In this document: piece by piece, positions 41,865 through 49,883 of the stretch
Layout of the letters: every line of letters begins with the position of its first letter
How positions within the stretch are numbered: position 1 is the first letter of the stretch
NCBI GenBank assembly: GCA_030691545.1
Contig: JAUYEE010000098.1
Location: 1-53,604, forward strand
Reading direction: 5' to 3'
Origin: a bacterium
GTDB lineage: Bacteria; Auribacterota; JABMQX01
Length of the DNA: 53,604 bases
The notes under the pieces: model-generated
Databases searched by the model: none
Seen by the model: the letters and a program-made list of their open reading frames with translations, nothing else
What the model was told of the DNA's origin: nothing
Translations under genes and position numbers: made by a program

Positions 41865-42623
41865 TCACTCCGCATGCCACGTCGGCTCGGCGAGGGCAAG
41901 GATAGGGGAGCCGAAAAGGCGAGTCGCCCCCACCTTCGCGATGAGTTGCTCGGAACGCTCCGTAAAGTCAGGTCTTCGCAGCGCACGATGCAGCGCCATC
42001 GGGATGAAGAACTCGGGTCGCGTCGCAGAGATCTCGAAGCTGTTCTCCCGGAAGGCGCCGGAAATCTGCTGCCGCGTGAAGCAGAGGAACGGGCGGGTGT
42101 TTCGCTCGACCATCTTCTTCAGCCTGAACAGGAGCGGGACGGCGAGGTTGAAGCTGAATAAGGGCGGATAGTCAATCAGAACGGCCTGTCTTGCGACCCG
42201 TGTCAGTTCGTGCAGAAGCTGTTTCCACGGCGTCACGTGCGAGATCAACCGAAGCGAGACGACGACATCAAAGCTCTGTGCCGGAAACGGCAGGTTGAGC
42301 AAGTCGCCCAGAAAGAATGGGATGTTGAGCGAGCGCTCGCGCGCCAGGAGCGACAAGCGCTCATTGCACGAGACGCTGCTCCCCACAACGGTCACGTCAT
42401 AACCTGCCTCCTTTAGAGGAATGGCAATCTGGGCGTGCCCTCCTCCCACATCGAGGACGCGACAGCCTGCCCAGGGGCGGAGGAGCTCCAGGCATAGCTC
42501 CTCCTGCACGCGAAGGAAGTATTCCCCCACGGGCCCACGGAACCGGCGAGCATAGTCCTCGGACGAGGTTTCTATGTCCGGAGTTTCCCGATGGGTTCGC
42601 AATGCTCTCTGTCCGCGTTTCAT
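41865..42623 (-). CDS. SAM-dependent methyltransferase, class I
   Basis: A 252-residue enzyme with the motif I VLDVGGGHAQIAIP near residue 55, the acidic end of strand 2 changed to VTVVGSS, and the FPAQSFDVVVSLRLISH motif near residue 115. Substrate unknown; the neighbours suggest a sugar or lipid head group. AAGGA lies 5 bases before the ATG. It is divergent from asnB, with a 383-base gap that holds a repeat and a likely promoter for asnB. It ends next to repeat R4. Confidence 0.87.
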   Translation of the reverse strand: MKRGQRALRTHRETPDIETSSEDYARRFRGPVGEYFLRVQEELCLELLRPWAGCRVLDVGGGHAQIAIPLKEAGYDVTVVGSSVSCNERLSLLARERSLNIPFFLGDLLNLPFPAQSFDVVVSLRLISHVTPWKQLLHELTRVARQAVLIDYPPLFSFNLAVPLLFRLKKMVERNTRPFLCFTRQQISGAFRENSFEISATRPEFFIPMALHRALRRPDFTERSEQLIAKVGATRLFGSPILALAEPTWHAE

Positions 42624-42740
42624 GGATTTTCCTTGACCGGCACGATGTTTTTGCGCCCCACGATAACAGAGCGAGAAGCCATTCGCAAGCCGCTTGCAGG
42701 CAGAGAAGGGAGAACGGGTGTGGGTGTATGTCAGAGGTTC
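42624..42740. other. Upstream region shared by methyltransferase and asnB
   Basis: No gene. The frame that runs from here into asnB only translates repeat R5 and should not be taken as an N-terminal extension. Confidence 0.6.
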
Positions 42741-42828
42741 TATTCCGCCCTTACAGGGCTGGTAGGGAAAGGGGCGGTGTTACCCAGGGCGTTGCCCTGG
42801 GCTATGTTATTGCGCCCCGTTGGGGCTT
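42741..42828. repeat. Dispersed repeat R5, copy 2
   Basis: TATTCCGCCCTTACAGGGCT, ACCCAGGGCGTTGCCCTGGG and GCGCCCCGTTGGGGC, in the same order as 35131-35258. It lies upstream of the asnB promoter. Confidence 0.88.
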
Positions 42829-42911
42829 AGCCCGTTTTCACACAGAGGCTCTGAAGCTGCGTAATGGCAGTCTGTCACGCAATGGCAGCCACACCCTCGA
42901 AGGACAACCTT

Positions 42912-42941
42912 TTGACTTCCGAATCGCCAAAATTGTATCGT
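42912..42941 (+). promoter_or_regulatory. Likely promoter of the asnB operon
   Basis: TTGACT at 42912-42917, an 18-base spacer and TATCGT at 42936-42941 (preceded by TTG). The expected start near 42948 gives a leader of about 60 bases. Confidence 0.45.
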
Positions 42942-43006
42942 ATGGCGGCTCCAAGGTGGGAACCCGGAGTCGAAAATCTCATTTTTTCCCCGGACTGAGA
43001 AGATTC

Positions 43007-44944
43007 ATGTGTGGAATTGCCGGACTCATCACAGATAAGGACACACGTCTCGACGCCGTGAAGCGGATGGCGGCGGTCATGGCTCACCGCGGCCCCGACG
43101 AGGAGGGATTCTGGTCCGAGGGTAACATTGCCCTCGGGCAAAGGCGCCTGAGCATCATTGACATCGCCTCCGGTCACCAGCCGATGACCAACGAGGACGG
43201 CTCGATTGCCCTCGTCTGTAACGGTGAAATCTACAACTCGCCCTCCCTGCGGGAGGACTTGATTCGGAGCGGACACGCCTTCAAAACACGCACGGATGTG
43301 GAGGTTATTCTCCATCTCTATGAGGACGTTGGGACGGAGTGCGTGAAGAAGCTGAGAGGGATGTTTGGCTTCGCTCTGTGGGACAGTAAAGCAAAGACGT
43401 TGATGCTCGCGCGAGACCATCTCGGACAGAAGCCGGTCTTCTTCCATCACAGTGATAGAGGTTTCGCGTTCGCTTCCGAGGTGAAGGGCGTCTTAGAGAG
43501 CGGTCTTGTCGAGCGGCAGATTGACCTGGAGGCGCTCTGGCACTACATGTCCCTGCGGTTTATCCCGGACCGCATGACGCTCTTCGCGGGCGTACAGAAA
43601 TTGCCCGCCGCCAGCTATCTGCTGTATCGAAATGGCAAGGTGAATGTTGAGCGGTACTGGTCTCTCGATTACCGGGAGAAACTGCCACTGGGCGAACGCG
43701 AGATCGAGGAACAGCTCAACAACCTCCTCGTCGAGACTGTGAAACTGCACCTGCTGAGCGACGTGCGCGTGGGGGCATTCCTTAGCGGTGGCATTGATTC
43801 CAGCACCATCGCGGCCATCATGGCGAAGGTCTCGGACTCGCCCATACCGACGTTCTCCATCGGTGTCCGGGAGAGCGGTTTTAACGAGTTGCCCTATGCC
43901 CGCCAGGTCGCCCGCAGATACGGGGCGGAGCATCACGAGTGGGTTGTGAGCGCCGACATCGTGCACCTGATTCCGAAGATGGTCTGGCACATGGACGAGC
44001 CGTCGGACCCGTTTGGCGTGGGAGTGTTCCTCGTCTCACAGCTAACCCGCCAGCACGTCAAAGTGGCGCTTGGCGGAGACGGCGGCGACGAGCTTTTCGC
44101 AGGCTACGACCGCTTCTTAGGAAACCGTCTGGCGGACTACTACTGCGTGCTGCCGGAGTGGTTTCGCAGAGGCGTCATGAGGCGGCTGGCGAAGGCGGTG
44201 CCGGACTCCTACGGGTACAAGAGCCTCGCCCAGAAGCTCCGCTGGATGAACGATATGTCCTTCATGTCCAGCGGGAGACGGTACGCGGAGAGCATGAGTT
44301 TTCTCCGCTTCACAAATGACGCGAAAAACCGCCTCTTCACGGAGAAGGCGAGAGCGGTGGCCGGGCACCCGGATTCCACGGAGAAAATCCTAACGTTCTT
44401 CGACGCCGATTGTGTCTCGGAGTTGGTGGACCGGATGCTTTATACGGACGTGATGACGCGGTTGCCCGACCATTTGCTCGTTATCCTCGACCGAATGGCG
44501 ATGGCGCACGGTCTGGAGGGGCGGTCGCCTTATGTGGACTACAAGGTCGTCGAATTTGCTGCCTCGATCCCTGCACAACTCAAGCTGAAAGGGCGCAAAC
44601 TGAAATACATTCTCCGTCGCGTCGCGTCGCGCTATTTGCCGCCCGAATTGATTGGCCGCCGGAAGCAGGGATTCGGATTTCCGTTGGCGGAATGGATGCG
44701 CAACGAGCTTTCGGGTTTCATTCGCAGCCTGATGAAGGAGTCGCGATTTGTCGAGTTGGGGATATTTAACGGAGAGGAGGTTCGTTCCATCCTCGACGAG
44801 CATATTGGCGGAAAACGAGACCACAACTTCCGCATCTGGATACTCATCAACCTCGAATTTTGGTATCGTCTATTCTTTGAGGGACAGTCCATCGAGAACC
44901 TGCGAGGATTGACTGACCGACTGCTAAGCGCACGATCGAGCTGA
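43007..44944 (+). CDS. asnB: Glutamine-hydrolysing asparagine-synthetase-type amidotransferase
   Basis: A 645-residue enzyme. It begins MCGIAGL: Cys2 becomes the N-terminal nucleophile that releases ammonia from glutamine, so this Met must be the start even though the frame is open to 42602. The glutaminase domain covers about residues 2-200. The synthetase domain has the PP-loop SGGIDSST starting at residue 260, which binds ATP. In glycan loci such proteins often amidate uronic acids or act on other acceptors rather than aspartate. The next gene starts 14 bases later, so it heads an operon running to about 52 kb. Confidence 0.93.
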   Translation: MCGIAGLITDKDTRLDAVKRMAAVMAHRGPDEEGFWSEGNIALGQRRLSIIDIASGHQPMTNEDGSIALVCNGEIYNSPSLREDLIRSGHAFKTRTDVEVILHLYEDVGTECVKKLRGMFGFALWDSKAKTLMLARDHLGQKPVFFHHSDRGFAFASEVKGVLESGLVERQIDLEALWHYMSLRFIPDRMTLFAGVQKLPAASYLLYRNGKVNVERYWSLDYREKLPLGEREIEEQLNNLLVETVKLHLLSDVRVGAFLSGGIDSSTIAAIMAKVSDSPIPTFSIGVRESGFNELPYARQVARRYGAEHHEWVVSADIVHLIPKMVWHMDEPSDPFGVGVFLVSQLTRQHVKVALGGDGGDELFAGYDRFLGNRLADYYCVLPEWFRRGVMRRLAKAVPDSYGYKSLAQKLRWMNDMSFMSSGRRYAESMSFLRFTNDAKNRLFTEKARAVAGHPDSTEKILTFFDADCVSELVDRMLYTDVMTRLPDHLLVILDRMAMAHGLEGRSPYVDYKVVEFAASIPAQLKLKGRKLKYILRRVASRYLPPELIGRRKQGFGFPLAEWMRNELSGFIRSLMKESRFVELGIFNGEEVRSILDEHIGGKRDHNFRIWILINLEFWYRLFFEGQSIENLRGLTDRLLSARSS

Positions 44945-44958
44945 AAGGAGGCGAGTAC

Positions 44959-45762
44959 GTGGAGAAACGCGCTTCTCCATCGCAACAACACAAAGCACTC
45001 CCGAAAATCATGGACGAGGAGAGGTCCGTGATCGCGCGCTATCAAGAAATCGCGCTGGGTCGTGAGGGATGGTTTTTCCTTTTGAGATACGAACTGACGA
45101 TGTTGTTGTGCAAGGGGCTGAGCGGGGCCGCGGGGCTGTGGCTGCGGAAGAAACTCTATCCGAAACTTCTCGGGAAAGTCGGCCGCGGAGTGGTCTTTGG
45201 ACAGGACATCTCGCTGCGCCATCCGGGGCGAATTGAGATCGGCGATTGCAGTGTCGTGGATGACGGCTGTGTCCTGGATGCTCGCTCCGAGGAAGCAACC
45301 GGCATATCTATTGGCAGCCACACCATTCTCGCGAGGGATACGATTATCGCCTGCAAAGGTGGAAAAGCGCGGATTGGTAACCATGTGGGCATCGGAGCCC
45401 ACACCACCATTCATTGTTGTACTGGCAACCGGGTCGAGATTGGCAACAAGGTTCTCATTGGCCCCTATTGTTACATTGTCGGCGCCGGATTGTACAGGAT
45501 GGAGCGAACGGATGTGCCAATTCTGGAACAGGGGCTTGACTTGCGCGGCGGGGTGACCGTCGGCGATAATGTGTGGCTCGGGGCGCATTCAACGATTCTC
45601 GATGGCGTGACGATAGGCAATGACGCCGCGGTCGGAGCAGGGGCGGTCGTCACGAAGGACGTTCCGCCTTTCGCCATAGTCGCTGGCATTCCCGCGAGAA
45701 TTGTCAGGAACAGGAAGGATTCTTTGACAGGATTACAGGATGTACAGGATTGCAGGATATAG
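44959..45762 (+). CDS. Hexapeptide-repeat acyltransferase (WbbJ/LpxA-like)
   Basis: A 267-residue protein. After an N-terminal helical part with a hydrophobic stretch near residues 38-65, residues about 78-245 show repeated hexapeptide units ([55 protein letters not shown]) of a left-handed beta helix, and [15 protein letters not shown], the standard end of sugar O-acetyltransferases. The GTG start has AAAGGAGG 7 bases upstream. The last residues ([12 protein letters not shown]) come from a repeat at 45727-45773, which also supplies the stop. Probably adds an acetyl group to a surface sugar. Confidence 0.9.
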   Translation: MEKRASPSQQHKALPKIMDEERSVIARYQEIALGREGWFFLLRYELTMLLCKGLSGAAGLWLRKKLYPKLLGKVGRGVVFGQDISLRHPGRIEIGDCSVVDDGCVLDARSEEATGISIGSHTILARDTIIACKGGKARIGNHVGIGAHTTIHCCTGNRVEIGNKVLIGPYCYIVGAGLYRMERTDVPILEQGLDLRGGVTVGDNVWLGAHSTILDGVTIGNDAAVGAGAVVTKDVPPFAIVAGIPARIVRNRKDSLTGLQDVQDCRI

Positions 45763-45773
45763 AGGATTGCAGG
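45727..45773. repeat. ACAGGATT-type repeat overlapping the acyltransferase end
   Basis: ACAGGATTACAGGATGTACA, then GGATTGCAGGATATAGAGGA: imperfect direct repeats of ACAGGATT. It encodes the last residues of the acyltransferase and the stop TAG. Confidence 0.75.
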
Positions 45774-45849
45774 CTGCAATCCCGTGCTCCTTCGAACTAC
45801 CTCTTTATCCTGTTATCGTGTCCACCCCCCTACCGCGCGGGTATGGAGG

Positions 45850-46668
45850 ATGATGTTGCGTATGCGGCCGATGACGGAAGCCATGCTCAGAGAGAAGTTC
45901 TTTGCGGCCACCGACTATGCCACCATCCCCGGCGGCCGAAAGAAGTTAAAGTATCTTCTCTCCGTCCTTCAGCGGTTGAAGGTTACTCGTCCGCACGTGA
46001 AAGTGCTGGACGTGGGTTGCGGAAATGGCGCCATAACATTTGCCGTGGCTTCTGTAGGCTGCGAGGTGGTCGGAGTGGACGTCAGCGAGTCCTCGATTGA
46101 ACACGCGCGCGAATCCAACCGATTCGTGAATGCGCGCTTTGAAGCTGTTCCTGGGGATGAGTTTGACCTCGAGGACACGTACGATTTGATCATCTGCTCG
46201 GAAGTGTTGGAGCATTTGTACAGGCCGGAGCGGTTGTTGAAGACGATGGTGCGGCATCTGAAGGACGATGGCTTCCTGTTCATCACCATCCCGAATGGCT
46301 ACGGACCGAGAGAGATTCTCGGTAGAACGGAGAAGTTTTTGCGAGAGAGACTCAATCTGGGAAAGCTGATTGACGAGGCTCGCTCGAAAGTAAAAATGCT
46401 GGACGCCGCGACGAAGTGCGCCGTCCACACCTCCAACCCTGACCAGGACCACGTCCAGAAGTTCACGATGAAAGAACTGACAGGGCTGCTGCGACGCGCA
46501 GGTCTCTCGGCTGTCGAGAGAGTAAACTCTATCTTCATTTTCAGCGTGCTGCTCAGGACGAAACACGGCAGCGTGGACGACCTGGACGGGCGAATCGCCG
46601 ACTATCTGCCGCACTTCATGGCGAGCGGTTGGTATCTGCTGTGCCGGAAGAGGGCACATGGGGCGTGA
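45850..46668 (+). CDS. SAM-dependent methyltransferase, class I (UbiG-like)
   Basis: A 272-residue enzyme with motif I VLDVGCGNGAITFAVA near residue 48, GVDVSESSIEHARE, YDLIICSEVLEHL and GFLFITIPNGYG, which is a typical UbiG/COQ5-like set. The C-terminal part has VQKFTMKELTGLLRRAGL, seen in related methyltransferases of cell-surface loci. GGAGG at 45845 lies too close to 45850 for a normal gap; ATG 45862 is another option. Substrate unknown. It lies between the acyltransferase and the membrane proteins on the same strand. Confidence 0.87.
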   Translation: MMLRMRPMTEAMLREKFFAATDYATIPGGRKKLKYLLSVLQRLKVTRPHVKVLDVGCGNGAITFAVASVGCEVVGVDVSESSIEHARESNRFVNARFEAVPGDEFDLEDTYDLIICSEVLEHLYRPERLLKTMVRHLKDDGFLFITIPNGYGPREILGRTEKFLRERLNLGKLIDEARSKVKMLDAATKCAVHTSNPDQDHVQKFTMKELTGLLRRAGLSAVERVNSIFIFSVLLRTKHGSVDDLDGRIADYLPHFMASGWYLLCRKRAHGA

Positions 46669-46684
46669 GCCGCCTGTCAACGTG

Positions 46685-46738
46685 TCGGACGGGTCGGACG
46701 GGTCAGACGGCTCGGACGCTTCGGACGCGTCGGACGAT
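46685..46738. repeat. Six tandem 9-base units
   Basis: Units TCGGACGGG, TCGGACGGG, TCAGACGGC, TCGGACGCT, TCGGACGCG and TCGGACGAT, with the TCGGACG core kept. It starts 16 bases after the methyltransferase stop. The one coding frame would read Ser-Asp-Gly-type tripeptides. Confidence 0.85.
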
Positions 46739-46810
46739 AGACCAAGACCCCTGGTTGTCTGTTTGCGGCTTCGGCCCTTTATTGAGTGGAAGGGACAATG
46801 AGGAATTGCG

Positions 46811-49800
46811 ATGGCTGAAAGGCATGTGAGGTTCTCTGCTGGCTTATTGCTCATCGTTCTGGGAATCGCTCTATCAGTCTGGATTTGCTGGCCGCTGCCG
46901 AAGTATGTGACTTCGGCGATTCCGTACACGTTCTCCGCCAAGCCGGACGAACGAGTGGCGGGCATGATTCAGGGTGACCACCTCCAGTACCTGTATCATC
47001 TGAATCTCTTGCGAGCCGCTGTTGAGGGGCAAATCCGTCCTTTCCGCGACCCGAACCAGTTCTCCGGCCCCTATCATTGGAACACGCCATACGTCTATTT
47101 CCCCTTCGCGTTTCTCTACCTGCCGTTTTCGTACATAAGTCCTGCACTCGGGTACAACGTGCTTGTGCTGCTGTCTTTCGTGGCGACGATGATCGCGGGA
47201 TACGGGCTGGCCAAAGCCTGGGGCGCGAGCCCTGCAAGCGCGATATGCGCCGGAATTGTTCTGACGCTTTTTCCTTACCGACTGAATTCTCTGTTCGGCG
47301 GACATGCCGCAGGGTCCTCGTTCTTCCTGTTTCCGATGGCGTGGTGGGGGCTGGAGAAGAACTGGCAGACCCGCCGTGCCAGATGGGGGATTCTCGCTGG
47401 CTTGAGCTTCATGGTCATGAGCCTCCAGGACATTCATTTTCTGTTCTTCTTCTGCCTGCTGCTTCCTTTCTGGGCGGTCTGGAAGCTGTTCGAGGAGAAG
47501 GCATTTCTCGTTCCGGAGGCCACGCGTGGCGAACGATTATCTCTCAAGTCTCTGCTGACGTGGCAGGGCATCGCCGCAGCAACACTGCTCGCCGCGAGTT
47601 CCCATTACCACCAGGTACGAATGAGAACTGTACCGCTTCTCAGCCCGGCTTTTTTTGGCTTGCTGATTTTCTTCATCCTGGCGGTGGTCGTCGTGAACGG
47701 GTTGGCTGGGGCAATTCTGCGGTGGCTGGGGCTGACCGATTCTCGATTCCGCAGGCGTTGGCTTTCCTGGCCGTGGGCGGCGTTCGGGGTGATGGTCGCC
47801 TATTTTGCAGTTGGCTTCGTCAACAAACCGGGCTTCGGCTCAAAAATCGTGCTCGCCGCCGTCGCCCTATTCGGCCTGTGCCATCTGGGCTTTCTTGTCA
47901 GGGCGATTCAGAAAGGGAAGGATGCAGGCGAGACGCCTGCGCTACAAAGGAAGTTGTCCCCCGGCAAAATCCGCATTCCCTGGGGACGAGTCCTGCGCCT
48001 GTGGCCCTCTGCGGCTGGACTTGCGCTTGCCCTCCTCTATCCCGTGTACCTGAAATTCTTTGTCTTCGCGAAAACCGCAGTGGCCGGCGGACGCACCACG
48101 TTCGAGGTGGCTCTCTTCTCCATTCCCTGGCGTGATTTCTTTGTCCGTGCCGCGGAGGGAGGCAAATATATCGGGTGGGGCTTCGCGGGTCTCATCCTCG
48201 TGGGGCTTGTCGCGATGGCGTTATTCAGGAAGAAGTCTCAATCCGACGAAGAGCGTCGCCCACACCTTCTCATAAGCCTCGCAATCGCCCTACTGGGGAT
48301 GATCCTCGCGTGCGGCGTTCTTTTGGGACACGTGTTCCCCCTCTACAACGTGCTGTACCGTTTCGTGCCATTCCTGAGCTTCATCCGCTCCACGAGCAAG
48401 TACCTGATTCTCACTGCGACGGGCGGGGCAGTGGCGCTTTCGCTAATTCTGACCTCTCTTGGTCGCACGGGGCGCCGCGGCGCAATCGGGAAATCGCTTC
48501 CTGTCCTGGCGGCGATTGTTCTGATTCTGGATTACGGGCTGATTTCAATGACTGGCGTGAGCGTTCTCACTCGTCAAAGCGCCATTTACGAGCACGTGAA
48601 GACCCAGGGGAAGAGAACTCGCCTTCTGGAACTCCCTATCTGGCCGGGGGACAGCGGTTTTTCATCACCCTATCTGTATGCCACCATGTTGACGGGTGTT
48701 CCCACAATCAACGGCTATTCCCCTATGGCGCCGGCCGGCTACAAGGAGAACATCGCCAACCTGCTCGATCCTGTAAACCTCGGCGTCTTCGGGCAGAAGG
48801 AGTTCAATCTGCTGAGAGAGCTGAACGTTCGTTTTGTCACTTTTCACGAGGAGCTATTTCCCCGGCAGGTCTCTGCTCTGCCCGCCACGCACTCTCTCAA
48901 GAAGCTGCTCATGAATCCGAACCTCGAGCACGTTCGTTCCGAGGACAGAACTCACCTTTTCCGGATCGTAACAGGCGCATTTCAGGACGTCTCCGCCTCG
49001 CCCTTTATGGAACTCTCCTCCATGTCGTTCTATGCACCGTACGACATTCTGAAGCACGAGGTTGGGGAGGGGCGAGAAGACAGCGAGGCGTCAACCGGCA
49101 ATGCGTGGCATTCCGACGGGAGAAGGGGCTTTCTGTTCTACGGACCGTTCCTGATGTTGCCGCCGGGGGAGTACATGGCTCTGTTCCGAGTGAGAGTCCA
49201 GGCTCCTCCCGGGGCGAAGGAAGTCGGTTACCTCGACGTCTATACCGCCGAAGGAAGTGAGAAACTGACGCACTACCCTCTGAGACCCGATGAGTGGCCC
49301 ATCCCTTACGCCTATCGTCTCGTCAAGATTCCCTTCCGTGTAACACAACCTTATCCCGTTCAGACTCGCGGCTATTTCGATGGACCGAAGGACGCGACGG
49401 TCGCTCTCGACTTCGTGATGATTCAGCCACTGGGCTTGGAGGAGGACATCCGCCTCGAGGCGGAGGACTTTTTCTCAAAGGTCGGTCGGGTGGCGAGGGA
49501 TGACAAAGCCACGCAAGGAATATGCCTGGAGACGAGCGGGTCGTCGCCCGACGGAGAGCCGGTTTTGGAGGAAGCTTTTGTGTACCTCGCTGCAGGACGA
49601 TACCAAGTGCAGTGTGTTGCCAGAGGCGCCGGAGAGACAATTGCCACGTTGCGCCTGAGAAGAGTCGGGAGGAGTTCGAGTTGGCGGGATTTCGATATTC
49701 GCGGGGGCGAATCGGAGGAGGCGTTCGAGACAAGCACCGGCGCCTTGAATCTGGCGGCGGGCGGGGTGTACGGCATCTCACTCTGGCCCGCCAGGGGAAA

Positions 49801-49849
49801 CCTCAAGGCAGTGGACCATATCTCTTTCTCGCTCGATTCAGCGCCGTAG
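46811..49849 (+). CDS. Large multi-span membrane protein with extracytoplasmic C-terminal domains
   Basis: A 1012-residue protein I cannot assign firmly. The first ~600 residues hold about 12 hydrophobic segments. A loop after the first segment contains MIQGDHLQYLYHLNLLR, an acidic motif place typical of GT-C glycosyltransferases or YfhO-like proteins. The last ~400 residues are soluble, with beta-sandwich sequence like a carbohydrate-binding module (ATVALDFVMIQPLG, LEAEDFFSKVGRV). GAGGA lies 6-7 bases before the ATG. In-frame repeat R1 at 47921-47945 encodes DAGETPAL in a loop. Followed by a related protein 34 bases later; both probably work on surface glycans. Confidence 0.75.
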   Translation: MAERHVRFSAGLLLIVLGIALSVWICWPLPKYVTSAIPYTFSAKPDERVAGMIQGDHLQYLYHLNLLRAAVEGQIRPFRDPNQFSGPYHWNTPYVYFPFAFLYLPFSYISPALGYNVLVLLSFVATMIAGYGLAKAWGASPASAICAGIVLTLFPYRLNSLFGGHAAGSSFFLFPMAWWGLEKNWQTRRARWGILAGLSFMVMSLQDIHFLFFFCLLLPFWAVWKLFEEKAFLVPEATRGERLSLKSLLTWQGIAAATLLAASSHYHQVRMRTVPLLSPAFFGLLIFFILAVVVVNGLAGAILRWLGLTDSRFRRRWLSWPWAAFGVMVAYFAVGFVNKPGFGSKIVLAAVALFGLCHLGFLVRAIQKGKDAGETPALQRKLSPGKIRIPWGRVLRLWPSAAGLALALLYPVYLKFFVFAKTAVAGGRTTFEVALFSIPWRDFFVRAAEGGKYIGWGFAGLILVGLVAMALFRKKSQSDEERRPHLLISLAIALLGMILACGVLLGHVFPLYNVLYRFVPFLSFIRSTSKYLILTATGGAVALSLILTSLGRTGRRGAIGKSLPVLAAIVLILDYGLISMTGVSVLTRQSAIYEHVKTQGKRTRLLELPIWPGDSGFSSPYLYATMLTGVPTINGYSPMAPAGYKENIANLLDPVNLGVFGQKEFNLLRELNVRFVTFHEELFPRQVSALPATHSLKKLLMNPNLEHVRSEDRTHLFRIVTGAFQDVSASPFMELSSMSFYAPYDILKHEVGEGREDSEASTGNAWHSDGRRGFLFYGPFLMLPPGEYMALFRVRVQAPPGAKEVGYLDVYTAEGSEKLTHYPLRPDEWPIPYAYRLVKIPFRVTQPYPVQTRGYFDGPKDATVALDFVMIQPLGLEEDIRLEAEDFFSKVGRVARDDKATQGICLETSGSSPDGEPVLEEAFVYLAAGRYQVQCVARGAGETIATLRLRRVGRSSSWRDFDIRGGESEEAFETSTGALNLAAGGVYGISLWPARGNLKAVDHISFSLDSAP
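47921..47945. repeat. Hairpin repeat R1 inside the 1012-residue membrane-protein gene
   Basis: The same 25-base unit, now in the opposite orientation relative to the gene. It is read as DAGETPAL in a hydrophilic loop, between KGK and QRKLSPGK. Confidence 0.92.
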
Positions 49850-49883
49850 AGGATGCGACTGCGCCTATCGTTGTGAGCCACGA

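Noticed and set aside
42602..43006. N-terminal extension of AsnB
   Set aside because: The glutaminase needs Cys directly after the initiator Met; the extension translates repeat R5.
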